This document shows positions 15,222 to 24,316 of a stretch of 34,947 nt of DNA, in pieces (the stretch's first letter is position 1; every line of letters begins with the position of its first letter). The stretch lies in contig JBAZOY010000021.1 of NCBI GenBank assembly GCA_041648505.1, positions 1 to 34,947 of the forward strand. Direction: 5' to 3'. The stretch is from JBAZOY01 sp041648505 (lineage in GTDB: Bacteria; Desulfobacterota; Syntrophia; Syntrophales; CG2-30-49-12). The notes under the pieces are model-generated. The model had not been told where the DNA came from, made no database searches, and worked only from the letters and a program-made list of their open reading frames with translations. The position numbers and the translations under genes were made by a program.

Positions 15222-17543
15222 ATGAACGAGAGCCCATCTACCATAAAGTTTTCCTGCACCATTGCCTTTATAATTCTCATGGCCGTTACCATGGCGATGT
15301 TTGGCGATGTCCTTTTCTCCTTTAAAGATGTAGTCCTTTCAAAGGAGGGCACAGATCTCTCCCAGCAGTTCATATACTGGCGTGATTTTGGCTTCGGTCA
15401 AATGAAAATGGGTAACCTGCCGTTATGGAACCCCCACATTTTTTCCGGTGTTCCCTTCTTGGGAGGGTTTCAGTCTGCACTGTTGTATCCACCTAATTTA
15501 GTTTATCTGATCTTCCCTCTTTCCCGGGCCATAAATATTGGTATCGCCCTGCATGTGTTTCTGCTCGGCTTTTTTATGTATTTATGGATGATAAAAAGAA
15601 ATTTACACCCACTGGCCTGTCTTTTAGCTTCGGTGCTCATAATGTTTTCCGGGGCGCACTTTATGCATATTTATGCCGGTCATCTATCCAATCTGTGCGC
15701 GATGGTGTGGGTTCCCCTTATATTTCTTGCTGTTGACGGATTATTTGAAAACCGCTCCTTCCGCTGGTGTTTCCTCGGTGTTTTTGCAGTGGCCATGCAG
15801 ATTCTTGCCGGTCATCCTCAGTACGTTTATTATACTGCTATTGCCGTTTTTATCTATGCGGGACTTCTTCTCTTCAAATCTGAACGGTGGACAGCTTTTG
15901 TTCTGGGGCTTTTGGGTATGTATATAGGCGCCGCTGCTCTATCTGCTGTACAGATCCTCAGCGGTATTGAAGCAGCAGGAGAAAGTATCCGCAGTTCTGG
16001 TGTTTCCCTCGAGTTTGCCTCCATGTTCTCTTTTCCGCCGGAAAATTTCCTTACCCTTGTGGCCCCGCGTTTTTTTGGTGATATGGAAGAATTTCCTTAT
16101 TGGGGGCGGTGTTATTTGTGGGAGATGTCACTATTTGTCGGTGTTACCGGTCTTTCGTTGGCCGTTTATGGTGCGTTTTCCGGAGATCACAAGATCCGTC
16201 GCTTTTCGGTAACCATGGTTCTGATTCTGTTGATGCTGGCTCTTGGTGCCCACACTCCCCTCTTCCGGATACTCTATAACTGGCTTCCCGGATTCGATAA
16301 GTTTCGTGGTACGTCGAAATTCATTTTTCCCGCCTCTCTTTTTCTTGTCATGCTCTCAGGTATAGGATTTGATCATCTGATAAGATACGGGAGATACCTG
16401 GCAAAGAGTTTTATTTTTTTGCTGATGTCAGGAGCTATAATAGGAGGAGTGGCCTTCTGGATTCTTACCTCCACCCAGGTATCCGGTACGGCAGGCATCT
16501 GGCCGGAAATGATCAGTGCTGTCTCATCTTCAGGCGAATCATACATGCCCTCGCAGATATATACGGAACCCGCTTTTATTCCCATGGCAGGGTACTTTGC
16601 TTCAAAGAATCTTTTTTTATCCGCAGCTATATGTCTTTTTTTATCCGTCCTATTTTTATTGCGGAAAAATTCGGAAAAAGTCGTTTATCTCATTGCTATA
16701 TTGGCACTTATTGAAATAATTACGTTCGCTAAAATGGCCAGGCCGACCTTTGATCTCGATTCCCAGAAGATTCCGGCGCTGACAAAGTTTTATGCTGCTC
16801 ATCCTGGAGACTATCGTATCCTGAATCTTTCAAGTCCAAACAGTGCCATGAGCATGGGTGTGGAGGATATCTGGGGATATGATCCCGGGGTTTTGAAGAG
16901 ATATACACAATTCATGGCCTTCACCCAGAACCAGGATCCCGAAAAGGCGACGCAGTATATTCGTTTCCATCGGTATCATCGTCTGTTTAATATGCTTCGG
17001 TGCAAGTATGTTATCATGTCCGATCAAGACCAAATTCGTGTCGAGGAGAACGTGGATGTAATGCCACGGCTCCTGTTGATTCAGGACTGGCAGGTGATTG
17101 ACAACAGGGATGATATCTTCAAAGCGATGGAACGAGAGACGTTTGATCCCCGACGGGTGGTCATTCTGGAAGAATCCCCGGAACCAAAACCAGTTAAATC
17201 AGCAGATGAGGGATCCATGTTTGTTGAGAATTCCGGGACAGATCATCTCACAATCAAAGCCGAACTTTCGCACCCCGCTATTTTGCTGGTGACCGATGCC
17301 TACAGCAAGGGGTGGCATGCCCGGCCCCTGCCGGGGAGTGTCCAGAAAAATTATCATCTTATGCCGGCCAACTATACCCTGATGGCCATTCCATTGTCGG
17401 CAGGGAAGCATCACCTCCGTATTGAATACTCTCCACTGTCTTTTCGCGTCGGGGCCTGGATTTCGATTGCCGCTGTTATTATCTACCTTGCTCTACTTGT
17501 CTTTTACCGGCGGAAACATCATAGAGAAAGGAAGGCCCATTGA
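15222..17543 (+). CDS. YfhO-like multi-spanning membrane protein
   Basis: A 773-residue inner-membrane protein of the YfhO family, distantly related to GT-C glycosyltransferases; B. subtilis YfhO is implicated in lipoteichoic acid glycosylation. The first ~520 residues hold about a dozen hydrophobic segments. The first periplasmic loop carries the family pattern EGTDLSQQF...GNLPLWNPHIFSG then YPPNLVYLIFP, and AGHPQYVYY follows further on. After a soluble extracytoplasmic region (about 530-745) there is a final transmembrane helix (around 745-765) and a basic tail, RRKHHRERK. The start ATG is preceded by a loose ATAAGG. It overlaps the following GT9 gene by four bases, so the two are co-translated. 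Its true role here is unknown; envelope glycan assembly is inferred from neighbours. Confidence 0.8.
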   Translation: MNESPSTIKFSCTIAFIILMAVTMAMFGDVLFSFKDVVLSKEGTDLSQQFIYWRDFGFGQMKMGNLPLWNPHIFSGVPFLGGFQSALLYPPNLVYLIFPLSRAINIGIALHVFLLGFFMYLWMIKRNLHPLACLLASVLIMFSGAHFMHIYAGHLSNLCAMVWVPLIFLAVDGLFENRSFRWCFLGVFAVAMQILAGHPQYVYYTAIAVFIYAGLLLFKSERWTAFVLGLLGMYIGAAALSAVQILSGIEAAGESIRSSGVSLEFASMFSFPPENFLTLVAPRFFGDMEEFPYWGRCYLWEMSLFVGVTGLSLAVYGAFSGDHKIRRFSVTMVLILLMLALGAHTPLFRILYNWLPGFDKFRGTSKFIFPASLFLVMLSGIGFDHLIRYGRYLAKSFIFLLMSGAIIGGVAFWILTSTQVSGTAGIWPEMISAVSSSGESYMPSQIYTEPAFIPMAGYFASKNLFLSAAICLFLSVLFLLRKNSEKVVYLIAILALIEIITFAKMARPTFDLDSQKIPALTKFYAAHPGDYRILNLSSPNSAMSMGVEDIWGYDPGVLKRYTQFMAFTQNQDPEKATQYIRFHRYHRLFNMLRCKYVIMSDQDQIRVEENVDVMPRLLLIQDWQVIDNRDDIFKAMERETFDPRRVVILEESPEPKPVKSADEGSMFVENSGTDHLTIKAELSHPAILLVTDAYSKGWHARPLPGSVQKNYHLMPANYTLMAIPLSAGKHHLRIEYSPLSFRVGAWISIAAVIIYLALLVFYRRKHHRERKAH

Positions 17544-18796
17544 AACCGGAAACGATAAGGAAAATTGACATTTCAATCGGCAGGGCAACCTGTTTTTTTA
17601 TGACCTGTCTTCGCCGGATCGTTGATAGTTTCGATCTTCAAAAAACAACTTCTCCACCGATAAAGAAAATCCTCTTTATAAAGTTGATCGAACAGGGGGC
17701 AACGGTCATCGCTTACGGTGCGATTTACCGTGCTGTAGAGATGGTCGGCAGAGAGAACGTTTTCTTTTGTGTCTTTGAAGAAAATCGTGAGATTCTCGAT
17801 ATTATGGATGTCCTGCCGTCGGAGAATGTGTTTGTTATTCGCAACAGCGACTTCTTCACTTTTCTGTCCGATGTTTTGCGACTGCTCATTAAGATTCGCC
17901 GGCACAACATTGATGCTACCGTAGATATGGAGTTCTTCGCCCGTGCACCTGCCATCCTATCATATCTGACGGGAGCAAAACGGCGCGTCGGTTTACATCG
18001 CTTTACCAGCGAGACACCCTACCGCGGTGACCTGATGACCCACCGTGTTCAATACAACCCTTATCTGCATACTTCTATTACTTACAATTCTCTGGTAGAG
18101 GCGCTCAAGATAGGAGCAGAGGAGACACCACTGTTAAAAATCCCTGTGGAACAGATGGCGGCAGATCCTCCCCCGCGGTTTGTACCGACGGCTGAGGAAA
18201 AAAGCCGTGTGGGAAAGTTACTGAGGGAAAGTTTCGGACAGGGAGTGGCAGAAGGCCATGTAGTACTATTGAACCCCAATGCCTCTGATATGTTACCGCT
18301 CAGGAAATGGGCGGCAGAAAATTTCGTCAACTTGGGAAAGAGAATTCTTAACGATCATAGCAATGTCTCTATTGTAATAACAGGGGCTCCCTCTGAAGAG
18401 GAGGCTGCAGATGTCATCTGCCGTAAAATCAATTCACCAAGGGCAGTAAGTTTCGCCGGTAAAACCACACTGAGAGAATTGCTGGTTCTTTACACACTTG
18501 CAGATGTTTTAGTTACCAATGACAGTGGGCCGTCTCATTTTGCATCCATGACTCAGATTGATTCCGTAGTTCTCTATGGGCCGGAAACACCAAAATTATT
18601 TGGTGCCACAGGTGGTCATTTTCACAGTATCTGTGCAGGGTTTGCCTGCAGTCCCTGTGTTAATGTTTTTAATCACCGTTTTTCTCCCTGCACAAATAAT
18701 GTCTGTATGCAGATGATATCTGTTGAGAAGGTCTACGACAAGGTGCAGAGTTGTCTGCAAAAAAGAAAAAGCCTTAAGAGAGGAACAGGAGTATAA
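17540..18796 (+). CDS. GT9-family glycosyltransferase (heptosyltransferase-like)
   Basis: Cytoplasmic glycosyltransferase of the ADP-heptose:LPS heptosyltransferase family (GT9). Recognisable are KKILFIKLIEQGATV at the N-terminal domain start, the second-domain LLNPNASDMLPLRKW, the nucleotide-binding turn FAGKTTLRELL, and the hallmark VTNDSGPSHFASM. At 418 residues it is longer than WaaC/WaaF (about 320-350), with roughly 40 extra N-terminal residues. A cysteine-rich segment near the end (CAGFACSPCVNVFNH...CTNNVCM) is shared with a subset of GT9 proteins. TTG 17540 is preferred as start because AGGAAGG lies shortly before it; it overlaps the YfhO-like stop by four bases. The sugar donor is unproven. 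Confidence 0.85.
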   Translation: MKPETIRKIDISIGRATCFFMTCLRRIVDSFDLQKTTSPPIKKILFIKLIEQGATVIAYGAIYRAVEMVGRENVFFCVFEENREILDIMDVLPSENVFVIRNSDFFTFLSDVLRLLIKIRRHNIDATVDMEFFARAPAILSYLTGAKRRVGLHRFTSETPYRGDLMTHRVQYNPYLHTSITYNSLVEALKIGAEETPLLKIPVEQMAADPPPRFVPTAEEKSRVGKLLRESFGQGVAEGHVVLLNPNASDMLPLRKWAAENFVNLGKRILNDHSNVSIVITGAPSEEEAADVICRKINSPRAVSFAGKTTLRELLVLYTLADVLVTNDSGPSHFASMTQIDSVVLYGPETPKLFGATGGHFHSICAGFACSPCVNVFNHRFSPCTNNVCMQMISVEKVYDKVQSCLQKRKSLKRGTGV

Positions 18797-18866
18797 CCGT
18801 CAACCATTATCAGCATTTTGAATTCATGTTTGGTTCACCAGCGTTAGTATAAGGTTTGATAGATTA

Positions 18867-20507
18867 ATGGAAAGTAAGGAGCCCTCTATCTTGAAAAGGT
18901 ACCATTTGCAAAAATGTGGTGTGCTTTTTGTGTTTATGTTGGGTGTAGGAGGCATCCTTTTTTTTACTAATGCTGGAAATTATTATTTGTGGGGTGATGA
19001 GGGAGAAACTGCGTTATACGGGAAAGAAATTTTAAAACATGGGTTACCTTATGGTTTCGATGGACGCAATTTATTCGAATTCAGAAACGGTTATAGTCTG
19101 AATCGAGATTTTCTACCCACAATAAGTCCTTGGCTTCAGTTTTATATTGCGGCCATGTCAATGAAAATATTTGGTTGCAGTAGTTTTGGCGCAAGAGCAC
19201 TCTTCATTCTTCTATCTCTGGTGGCTTTGATTACACAGTTTCTTTTTGTCTCGCACTACTTCAAAAATCAAAGACTTGCTTATATTAGCCTTGCTTTATT
19301 AGTAACGTCTGTTTCGTTTATTCTTTTCTCACGTCAGAGCAGATATTATGCCCTCGTGATGTTCTTAACACCTACCCTCTGTTACTTGTATTGCTTATTT
19401 AAAGAACGGAAGTGTGAGTATTTCATCGTTTCCTTTATTTTCATCTTACTTTTCCTTGCTAATGCCCTTATCGCTGTTGCTTTTTGTGTGTCTTCAAGTA
19501 TTTCATTTTTTTTCTTCGATAATAGACTTAAGACAATTAAATTTTTTATGATTCCATTACTTATCGCTGTTCCATTTTTGGGAGGATTCTTGCTTTGTTT
19601 ATATCAGAAAGGGGGCATTACGGACCCTAATTTTCTGAGAAACATCCATCCCGCAGATTTCCTGAAAATTATCTGGCTCTATTTCAAGGACTACAATATT
19701 GCACAGCTATTGCCGTTCGGAATTATATTCGCTTTGGCTTTTGTTTGGTACAGGGAAGGGGTATTTAAGGGAGGCGAGCCTTTTTTAAAAGCGCGTAGAG
19801 AATTATCTATCCTCTCCATCGTTATTTTGTTTACCATTATCCTATCTATCCTATCACCGCAGGTAAGCATGGCTGATAATTCCGATATTCGCTATGCTAC
19901 AGCGATTTTTCCCTTTCTTCTTCTCCTGCAGGCTTTCGTCGTCGAGAAAGTTTATATCCAACGAAGGTTGGCGGCGTACGTATTACTAACAGTCCTTGTG
20001 GGAACGAATCTGCTGACTTTCACACCTTTTCGTTCTTATATTTTTGAGTACGTCAGGGAGAATGTTTCGCCTTTCGATAACTCCGTAAAAACGGCAGTTC
20101 GTTTTCTTAATAACCGTATCCGTTCCAACGACATTGTCTTGGTAACGCCAAACCATATGCTGGGGAGTATGGAGTTTTATCTGGGTGACAATGTATTGTT
20201 TTGCAATGTCATCGGGGAAGATAATAAAAATTTGCTGGCTTCTGGTGTAAAATTGCCTAAATATATTTATTCAACAGATACAATTCCCGACTGGATTGTT
20301 TTATTCGGTCTGGGTGTGGATATGCCGCATACAGCAAAGCATTTGAGTAAATTGAATCTTTCTAACTATAAAATTTACGCCTTTCCCATTATGGGGCCTG
20401 ATGTTTCCCGGCCGGAACTGTTCTGGCGATCTTTCGCACCAATTACTCATTTTCCACCTGAACAGGGACTGTTCATTTTAGAGCGTGTCAAAGGCAAGAC
20501 TAGTTAA
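18867..20507 (+). CDS. GT-C membrane glycosyltransferase (PMT/ArnT-like)
   Basis: Polytopic protein of 546 residues with about ten hydrophobic segments in the first two thirds and a soluble C-terminal part (about 395-546). The first extracytoplasmic loop has the acidic GT-C signature WGDEGETAL (D44, E45), as in dolichyl- or undecaprenyl-phosphate-sugar transferases (GT39/GT83 group), followed by PTISPWLQFYIAA and GARALFILLS. It probably transfers a sugar from a lipid carrier to an envelope acceptor outside the membrane. It follows the GT9 gene after 70 bases. By eye its DNA is clearly richer in A and T than the two genes before it, which could mean a separate origin. ATG 18867 has no strong ribosome-binding site. 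Confidence 0.78.
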   Translation: MESKEPSILKRYHLQKCGVLFVFMLGVGGILFFTNAGNYYLWGDEGETALYGKEILKHGLPYGFDGRNLFEFRNGYSLNRDFLPTISPWLQFYIAAMSMKIFGCSSFGARALFILLSLVALITQFLFVSHYFKNQRLAYISLALLVTSVSFILFSRQSRYYALVMFLTPTLCYLYCLFKERKCEYFIVSFIFILLFLANALIAVAFCVSSSISFFFFDNRLKTIKFFMIPLLIAVPFLGGFLLCLYQKGGITDPNFLRNIHPADFLKIIWLYFKDYNIAQLLPFGIIFALAFVWYREGVFKGGEPFLKARRELSILSIVILFTIILSILSPQVSMADNSDIRYATAIFPFLLLLQAFVVEKVYIQRRLAAYVLLTVLVGTNLLTFTPFRSYIFEYVRENVSPFDNSVKTAVRFLNNRIRSNDIVLVTPNHMLGSMEFYLGDNVLFCNVIGEDNKNLLASGVKLPKYIYSTDTIPDWIVLFGLGVDMPHTAKHLSKLNLSNYKIYAFPIMGPDVSRPELFWRSFAPITHFPPEQGLFILERVKGKTS

Positions 20508-20640
20508 AAGTGGTGGGGTATGTGATAGTTGATCTTGAACTGTCGTACTTACTCTGTGTTAATGTTTTTAATACTTGAGAAGGATAATTATGCTGATAGA
20601 CTGGGGGGTGAGGTTTCAACCTGCATGTCAGCAAACGGGC

Positions 20641-20702
20641 TTGAGGAAGTCGGCAAGTTGCGGTAAACATATAGTGCTTCTATTCTGGGTTCCGGTTTCT
20701 GA
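20641..20702 (+). repeat. Dispersed 55-bp repeat, copy 1, ending in three heptamers
   Basis: Positions 20641-20695 align without gaps to 25838-25892 with 41 of 55 bases identical. The 3' part is a run of degenerate heptamers: ATTCTGG, GTTCCGG, TTTCTGA (20682-20702). It lies 42 bases before the aldolase start. A 38-codon open frame (ATG 20590, with GAGAAGG upstream) runs through it, but the sequence differences between the two copies are spread over all codon positions, so it does not look like a conserved peptide. Confidence 0.6.
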
Positions 20703-20744
20703 ATAATTAATGATTGAGACGTTTACAAGAAGGGGGTGAGAAGT

Positions 20745-22139
20745 ATGATTTATGAAAATATGGATCAGTTAAACAGGAGTTTAAGGGGAATATTAAAGAT
20801 TACAGGCAGCGATGTTACGGTACTGGATGAGGAGAAGTTCCGTGGTTCTCTCGTCGATGCCCTGATTTATTCCGCTGTCTTCAGCCCCTGTGGAGAGACA
20901 AAAAAAGCTGCACAGTGGCTGATCAGGAGTGGCGGGACATCTCTTGGTATTGTTTCTTCCTCTATCCAATCCCTCTATGAAGCGATGGGCCGCAAGGAGG
21001 TGTCCGGTTTTACGGTACCGGCCATCAACATCCGTGGTCTTACCTATGATGTTGTCCAAGCCGTCATGCGTGCTGCCATGAAGAACCATGTGGGGCCCGT
21101 AATCTTTGAAATAGCACGTTCGGAAATCGTTTATACCTTCCAGTCTCCGGCGGAATACACCAGCGCGGCGACGGCTGCCGCTATAAAAGTTGGATACCGC
21201 GGCCCCCTGTTCATGCAGGGTGACCACTTTCAGGTGAGTGCGAAAAAATTTGCCAAAGACCCGGCAACGGAAATTCAGGCGGTAAAAAACCTGATCCGGG
21301 AAGCTATTGAAGGCGGATTTTATAATATTGATATTGACACCTCAACACTGGTTGACCTGACGAAAACCACAGTTAAGGAACAGCAGAGGACGAATTGTAC
21401 CCTGGCGGCTGACTTGACGGCCATGATTCGAGACCTGGAACCTGCCGGGGTGACAATTTCCGTGGGGGGAGAGATCGGTGAGGTAGGGGGTAAAAATAGT
21501 ACGGTCGAAGAGTTAAGGTCTTTCATGGATGGTTACATTGAGGAACTGGGAAAAGGCGGCAAAGATTTAAAAGGTATCAGCAAGATAAGTGTCCAGACCG
21601 GTACCGCCCATGGCGGTGTTCCCCTTCCTGACGGCAGTGTTGCTGATGTAAAACTTGATTTTGGCACCCTCGAAAAACTATCCGAGATAGCAAGAACAGA
21701 ATATGGCCTTGCCGGCGCTGTTCAACATGGAGCCTCTACCCTTCCTGATGAGGTCTTTGACAAGTTTCCCGCCATCAAAACGGCAGAGATTCACCTGGCG
21801 ACAGGCTTTCAAAACATAATTTACGATAGCAAAAACTTTCCTGCCAGGTTCAGGGATAAGATTTACCACCACTTGAAAACGGAATTCATCAGTGAAAAGA
21901 AAGGGAATGATACAGAGGAACAGTTCATTTATAAGACCAGAAAAAAAGGATTTGGTTCCTTCAAAAGGGAACTATGGCATCTCCCGTCGGATACATTGCA
22001 ATCCCTTGGCAAAGAACTGGAAGACAAGCTTTCCTTCCTGTTCCATAAACTGAATGTCATAAATACGGAAGATACGACCAAGAGATTTGTAAAACCTGTA
22101 ATAGTTCCCTTAAAAGCTCCTGAGGGCTTGGGAGGATAG
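20745..22139 (+). CDS. Class II fructose-bisphosphate aldolase-like protein, long form
   Basis: Zinc-dependent aldolase of the class II family, presumably splitting or forming fructose 1,6-bisphosphate in glycolysis and gluconeogenesis. The barrel shows FTVPAINIRG, the catalytic and zinc pair in MQGDHF (Asp-His), TISVGGEIGEVGG, zinc ligand GTAHGG and QHGAST with the second His. About 80 N-terminal residues precede the barrel and about 80 C-terminal residues follow it (from about 380), giving 464 residues against the usual 280-360. The start is ATG 20745: the purine-rich AGGGGGTGAG at 20731-20740 is then a ribosome-binding site, while GTG 20736 would lie within it. Tagatose-bisphosphate or another ketose-bisphosphate is possible as substrate. 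Confidence 0.82.
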   Translation: MIYENMDQLNRSLRGILKITGSDVTVLDEEKFRGSLVDALIYSAVFSPCGETKKAAQWLIRSGGTSLGIVSSSIQSLYEAMGRKEVSGFTVPAINIRGLTYDVVQAVMRAAMKNHVGPVIFEIARSEIVYTFQSPAEYTSAATAAAIKVGYRGPLFMQGDHFQVSAKKFAKDPATEIQAVKNLIREAIEGGFYNIDIDTSTLVDLTKTTVKEQQRTNCTLAADLTAMIRDLEPAGVTISVGGEIGEVGGKNSTVEELRSFMDGYIEELGKGGKDLKGISKISVQTGTAHGGVPLPDGSVADVKLDFGTLEKLSEIARTEYGLAGAVQHGASTLPDEVFDKFPAIKTAEIHLATGFQNIIYDSKNFPARFRDKIYHHLKTEFISEKKGNDTEEQFIYKTRKKGFGSFKRELWHLPSDTLQSLGKELEDKLSFLFHKLNVINTEDTTKRFVKPVIVPLKAPEGLGG

Positions 22140-22220
22140 ATAATTTTCTTGTAACTAATTGGGTAACAGGGGTAGAAGCACAAAGTCTGATCAGCAGTTA
22201 AAATTGATGCGTATTTGTTT

Positions 22221-22976
22221 TTACTCTGTGCTTAATTGAGCCGCTGCCAGTCTGCCGGCCCGGTTAAGATCGCCAAGTGTATTGATGCCCATAACTTCCC
22301 CGTGGTCGCTTGCGATAAACGATCTGACGGGGTAGCCCTTCCTGCATGCAATTTCAACGATATCCGTCAAATAATACTCTTTCTGGGTGTTGTCACGGCC
22401 AATTCCTGCCGTTGCCTCAAAGAGAAATTTACTTTCCACACAGTATATCCCGCTATTTATCTCCCTGATTTTTTTCTCCTTATCCGTAGCGTCCCGCTCC
22501 TCCACAATTTTCAAAACCCTTCCTCTTTCTCCCTTAACTATTCTGCCGTAACCCGAGGGATTATCAAGAATAGTCGTAAGGACAGTGACTGTTGCCTTTT
22601 CTGAGTTATGATATTCAAACAGGGCAAGAATCGTGGAAGGACGAAGGAGAGGTACATCCCCGCAAAGGATGAGAATGGTGCCGTCATAATCGAGAAACGA
22701 GTCTCGAGCCTGAAGTACGGCGTGGCCTGTACCCAATTGCTCGCGCTGTTCGGCAAAAATTAAACCCTTATCCTTGAAGATTTCTCTGACAATGGATGCC
22801 TGATGACCGATGATGACTACAATCTTCTCTGAACCGACTGTTCCGGCAACGTCCAATGAATAACTCAGCAAGGGCTTTCCGCAAAGGGGGTGGAGCACCT
22901 TTGCCAGATCAGACTTCATTCTTGTTCCCTTACCGGCGGCAAGGATTATAGTACACAGGCTGTTTTTCTCCATCAT
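22221..22976 (-). CDS. glmU: GlmU uridylyltransferase domain, without acetyltransferase domain
   Basis: Makes UDP-N-acetylglucosamine from GlcNAc-1-phosphate and UTP, the precursor for peptidoglycan and lipid A. The nucleotidyltransferase fold is complete: LAAGKGTRMKSDLAKVLHPL, QREQLGTGHAVLQA, LCGDVPLL, NPSGYGRIV, INSGIYC and KEYYLTDIVEIA, ending with HGEVMGINTLGDLNRA. It stops at 251 residues, where full GlmU (about 450) continues into the left-handed beta-helix acetyltransferase. The 81 bases downstream to the convergent aldolase gene hold no trace of hexapeptide repeats, so this is a clean single-domain protein and not a recent truncation. The acetylation of GlcN-1-P must come from elsewhere. 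It shares the minus strand with the two CNNM-like genes upstream (38-base gap). Confidence 0.85.
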   Translation of the reverse strand: MMEKNSLCTIILAAGKGTRMKSDLAKVLHPLCGKPLLSYSLDVAGTVGSEKIVVIIGHQASIVREIFKDKGLIFAEQREQLGTGHAVLQARDSFLDYDGTILILCGDVPLLRPSTILALFEYHNSEKATVTVLTTILDNPSGYGRIVKGERGRVLKIVEERDATDKEKKIREINSGIYCVESKFLFEATAGIGRDNTQKEYYLTDIVEIACRKGYPVRSFIASDHGEVMGINTLGDLNRAGRLAAAQLSTE

Positions 22977-23014
22977 ATATTAGCTGAAAATGTTTCTCCA
23001 ATAGACAAGGTACC

Positions 23015-24316
23015 TTATATTTTCTTGACCTTGTCCATTTCAGGAGGAAACACAACCATAACCTCCCTTATAGCTTTTACATCTGCATCTTCAATGACAA
23101 AGAATATGTCGCCATATCTAAATGTCTCTTTCCTTTTAGGTATTTTCCCCATCTTGTAAAGCAAAAATCCTCCCAGGGTTTCATAGTCTCCCTCCGGAAT
23201 CTTCAGGGGGATTATCTGGCGCATCTGTTCTATACTGATCTGTGCATGTAAGAAATACTTCCCCGGAGCGATCTTTTTGTAGAGTTTTTCCCCGTATTCA
23301 TCGTCAATTTCTCCAACAATTTCTTCCAGGATATCCTCGGTCGTTATAATACCTACAGCGCCGCCGTATTCATCAACAACAATGGCCATTCGCTCACCTT
23401 TGCCCTGTAACTCTACGAGAAGCTCTTTTGCCGGTTTTGTTTCGGGAACATAAAATACTGCCGGTCTAAGACATGAGGCGATGGTGTCGTCTTCAGACAG
23501 TGGGGACTGATCCTTGTTGTGTCCACGTAATTCTCTGAGGAGATCAAAATAATTAAGAATTCCTATGATATTAAATATCTGTTCCTGGTAAACAGGAATA
23601 CGGAGGTATTTTTTTTCTGCTGCAAGCAGAGCAGCTTCGTGGAGGGTGGCCGTGACCGGCAGGGCAGTCATCGTAGATAAGGGGACCATAATTCTACCTA
23701 CAGTCACATCGGTAAAATCAAATATGCGCTTGATCATCTCTTTTTCCCTGCTCATAATATCACTTTGAGAACCCCTGTTGGCGAGGATGGCCTTTAACCC
23801 CTCTGTCGTTATGTATGGAGAGGGGCTCACGTTTTTTTCTCCGGTAAAGATACGAATAGCTCCCCGGGATATTTTCGAAATGATATAGACCGCAGGAAAA
23901 AGTACCCATGATGCTGTCCAGATAAACCAGCAGAGTTTTACGGCCATAGATTCCGCATGTTGCTGGCAGATACTCTTGGGAATAATCTCGGCCATAATGA
24001 GGATTACGGGCACCATTAACATAATGGACACTATCTCACCACGAACCGGTCCCAGTATGGATATAAACAGCGCGGTGGCAAGTGTTGTGCTGACAACAGC
24101 GCATAAATTTGTTCCCGTCAGGACAGTGGAGAAAAACCACGCAGGTCTTTCTAAAAGTTTAATTGTAAGAGCGGCAGATCGTGATCCGTTTCTGGCCCTC
24201 TGCCTGATCTTGTTAATGTCAGAGCTTACGAAGGCAATCTCTCCCCCGGAAAACAAACCTTCCAGTCCTAAACAAACTATTATCAATGAGATAGATAAGA
24301 GGTTATTGCTCATCAT
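23015..24316 (-). CDS. CNNM/CorC-family membrane protein (DUF21, CBS pair, CorC_HlyC), second of two
   Basis: Inner-membrane protein of the hemolysin C/CorC/CNNM family, members of which are linked to magnesium or cobalt export. Order of parts: DUF21 transmembrane region (residues 1-190, four hydrophobic segments, with SGGEIAFVS), a CBS pair (about 205-330, with GRIMVPLSTM, and MAIVVDEYGGAVGIITTEDI), and the C-terminal CorC_HlyC domain (IPEGDYETLGGFLLYKMGKIP). The 433 residues are normal. It begins inside the end of the preceding gene (14-base overlap), so translation is coupled. Its sequence is clearly a paralogue of that neighbour, diverged but with every domain intact. The ion it handles is unknown. 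Confidence 0.9.
   Translation of the reverse strand: MMSNNLLSISLIIVCLGLEGLFSGGEIAFVSSDINKIRQRARNGSRSAALTIKLLERPAWFFSTVLTGTNLCAVVSTTLATALFISILGPVRGEIVSIMLMVPVILIMAEIIPKSICQQHAESMAVKLCWFIWTASWVLFPAVYIISKISRGAIRIFTGEKNVSPSPYITTEGLKAILANRGSQSDIMSREKEMIKRIFDFTDVTVGRIMVPLSTMTALPVTATLHEAALLAAEKKYLRIPVYQEQIFNIIGILNYFDLLRELRGHNKDQSPLSEDDTIASCLRPAVFYVPETKPAKELLVELQGKGERMAIVVDEYGGAVGIITTEDILEEIVGEIDDEYGEKLYKKIAPGKYFLHAQISIEQMRQIIPLKIPEGDYETLGGFLLYKMGKIPKRKETFRYGDIFFVIEDADVKAIREVMVVFPPEMDKVKKI

Noticed and set aside
20590..20706. Possible leader peptide in the repeat before the aldolase gene, matched by a frame at 25822-25905
   Set aside because: Both frames give similar peptides (shared S-C and L-F-W), but base differences between copies fall equally on all three codon positions, so this reflects a DNA repeat rather than a selected peptide.
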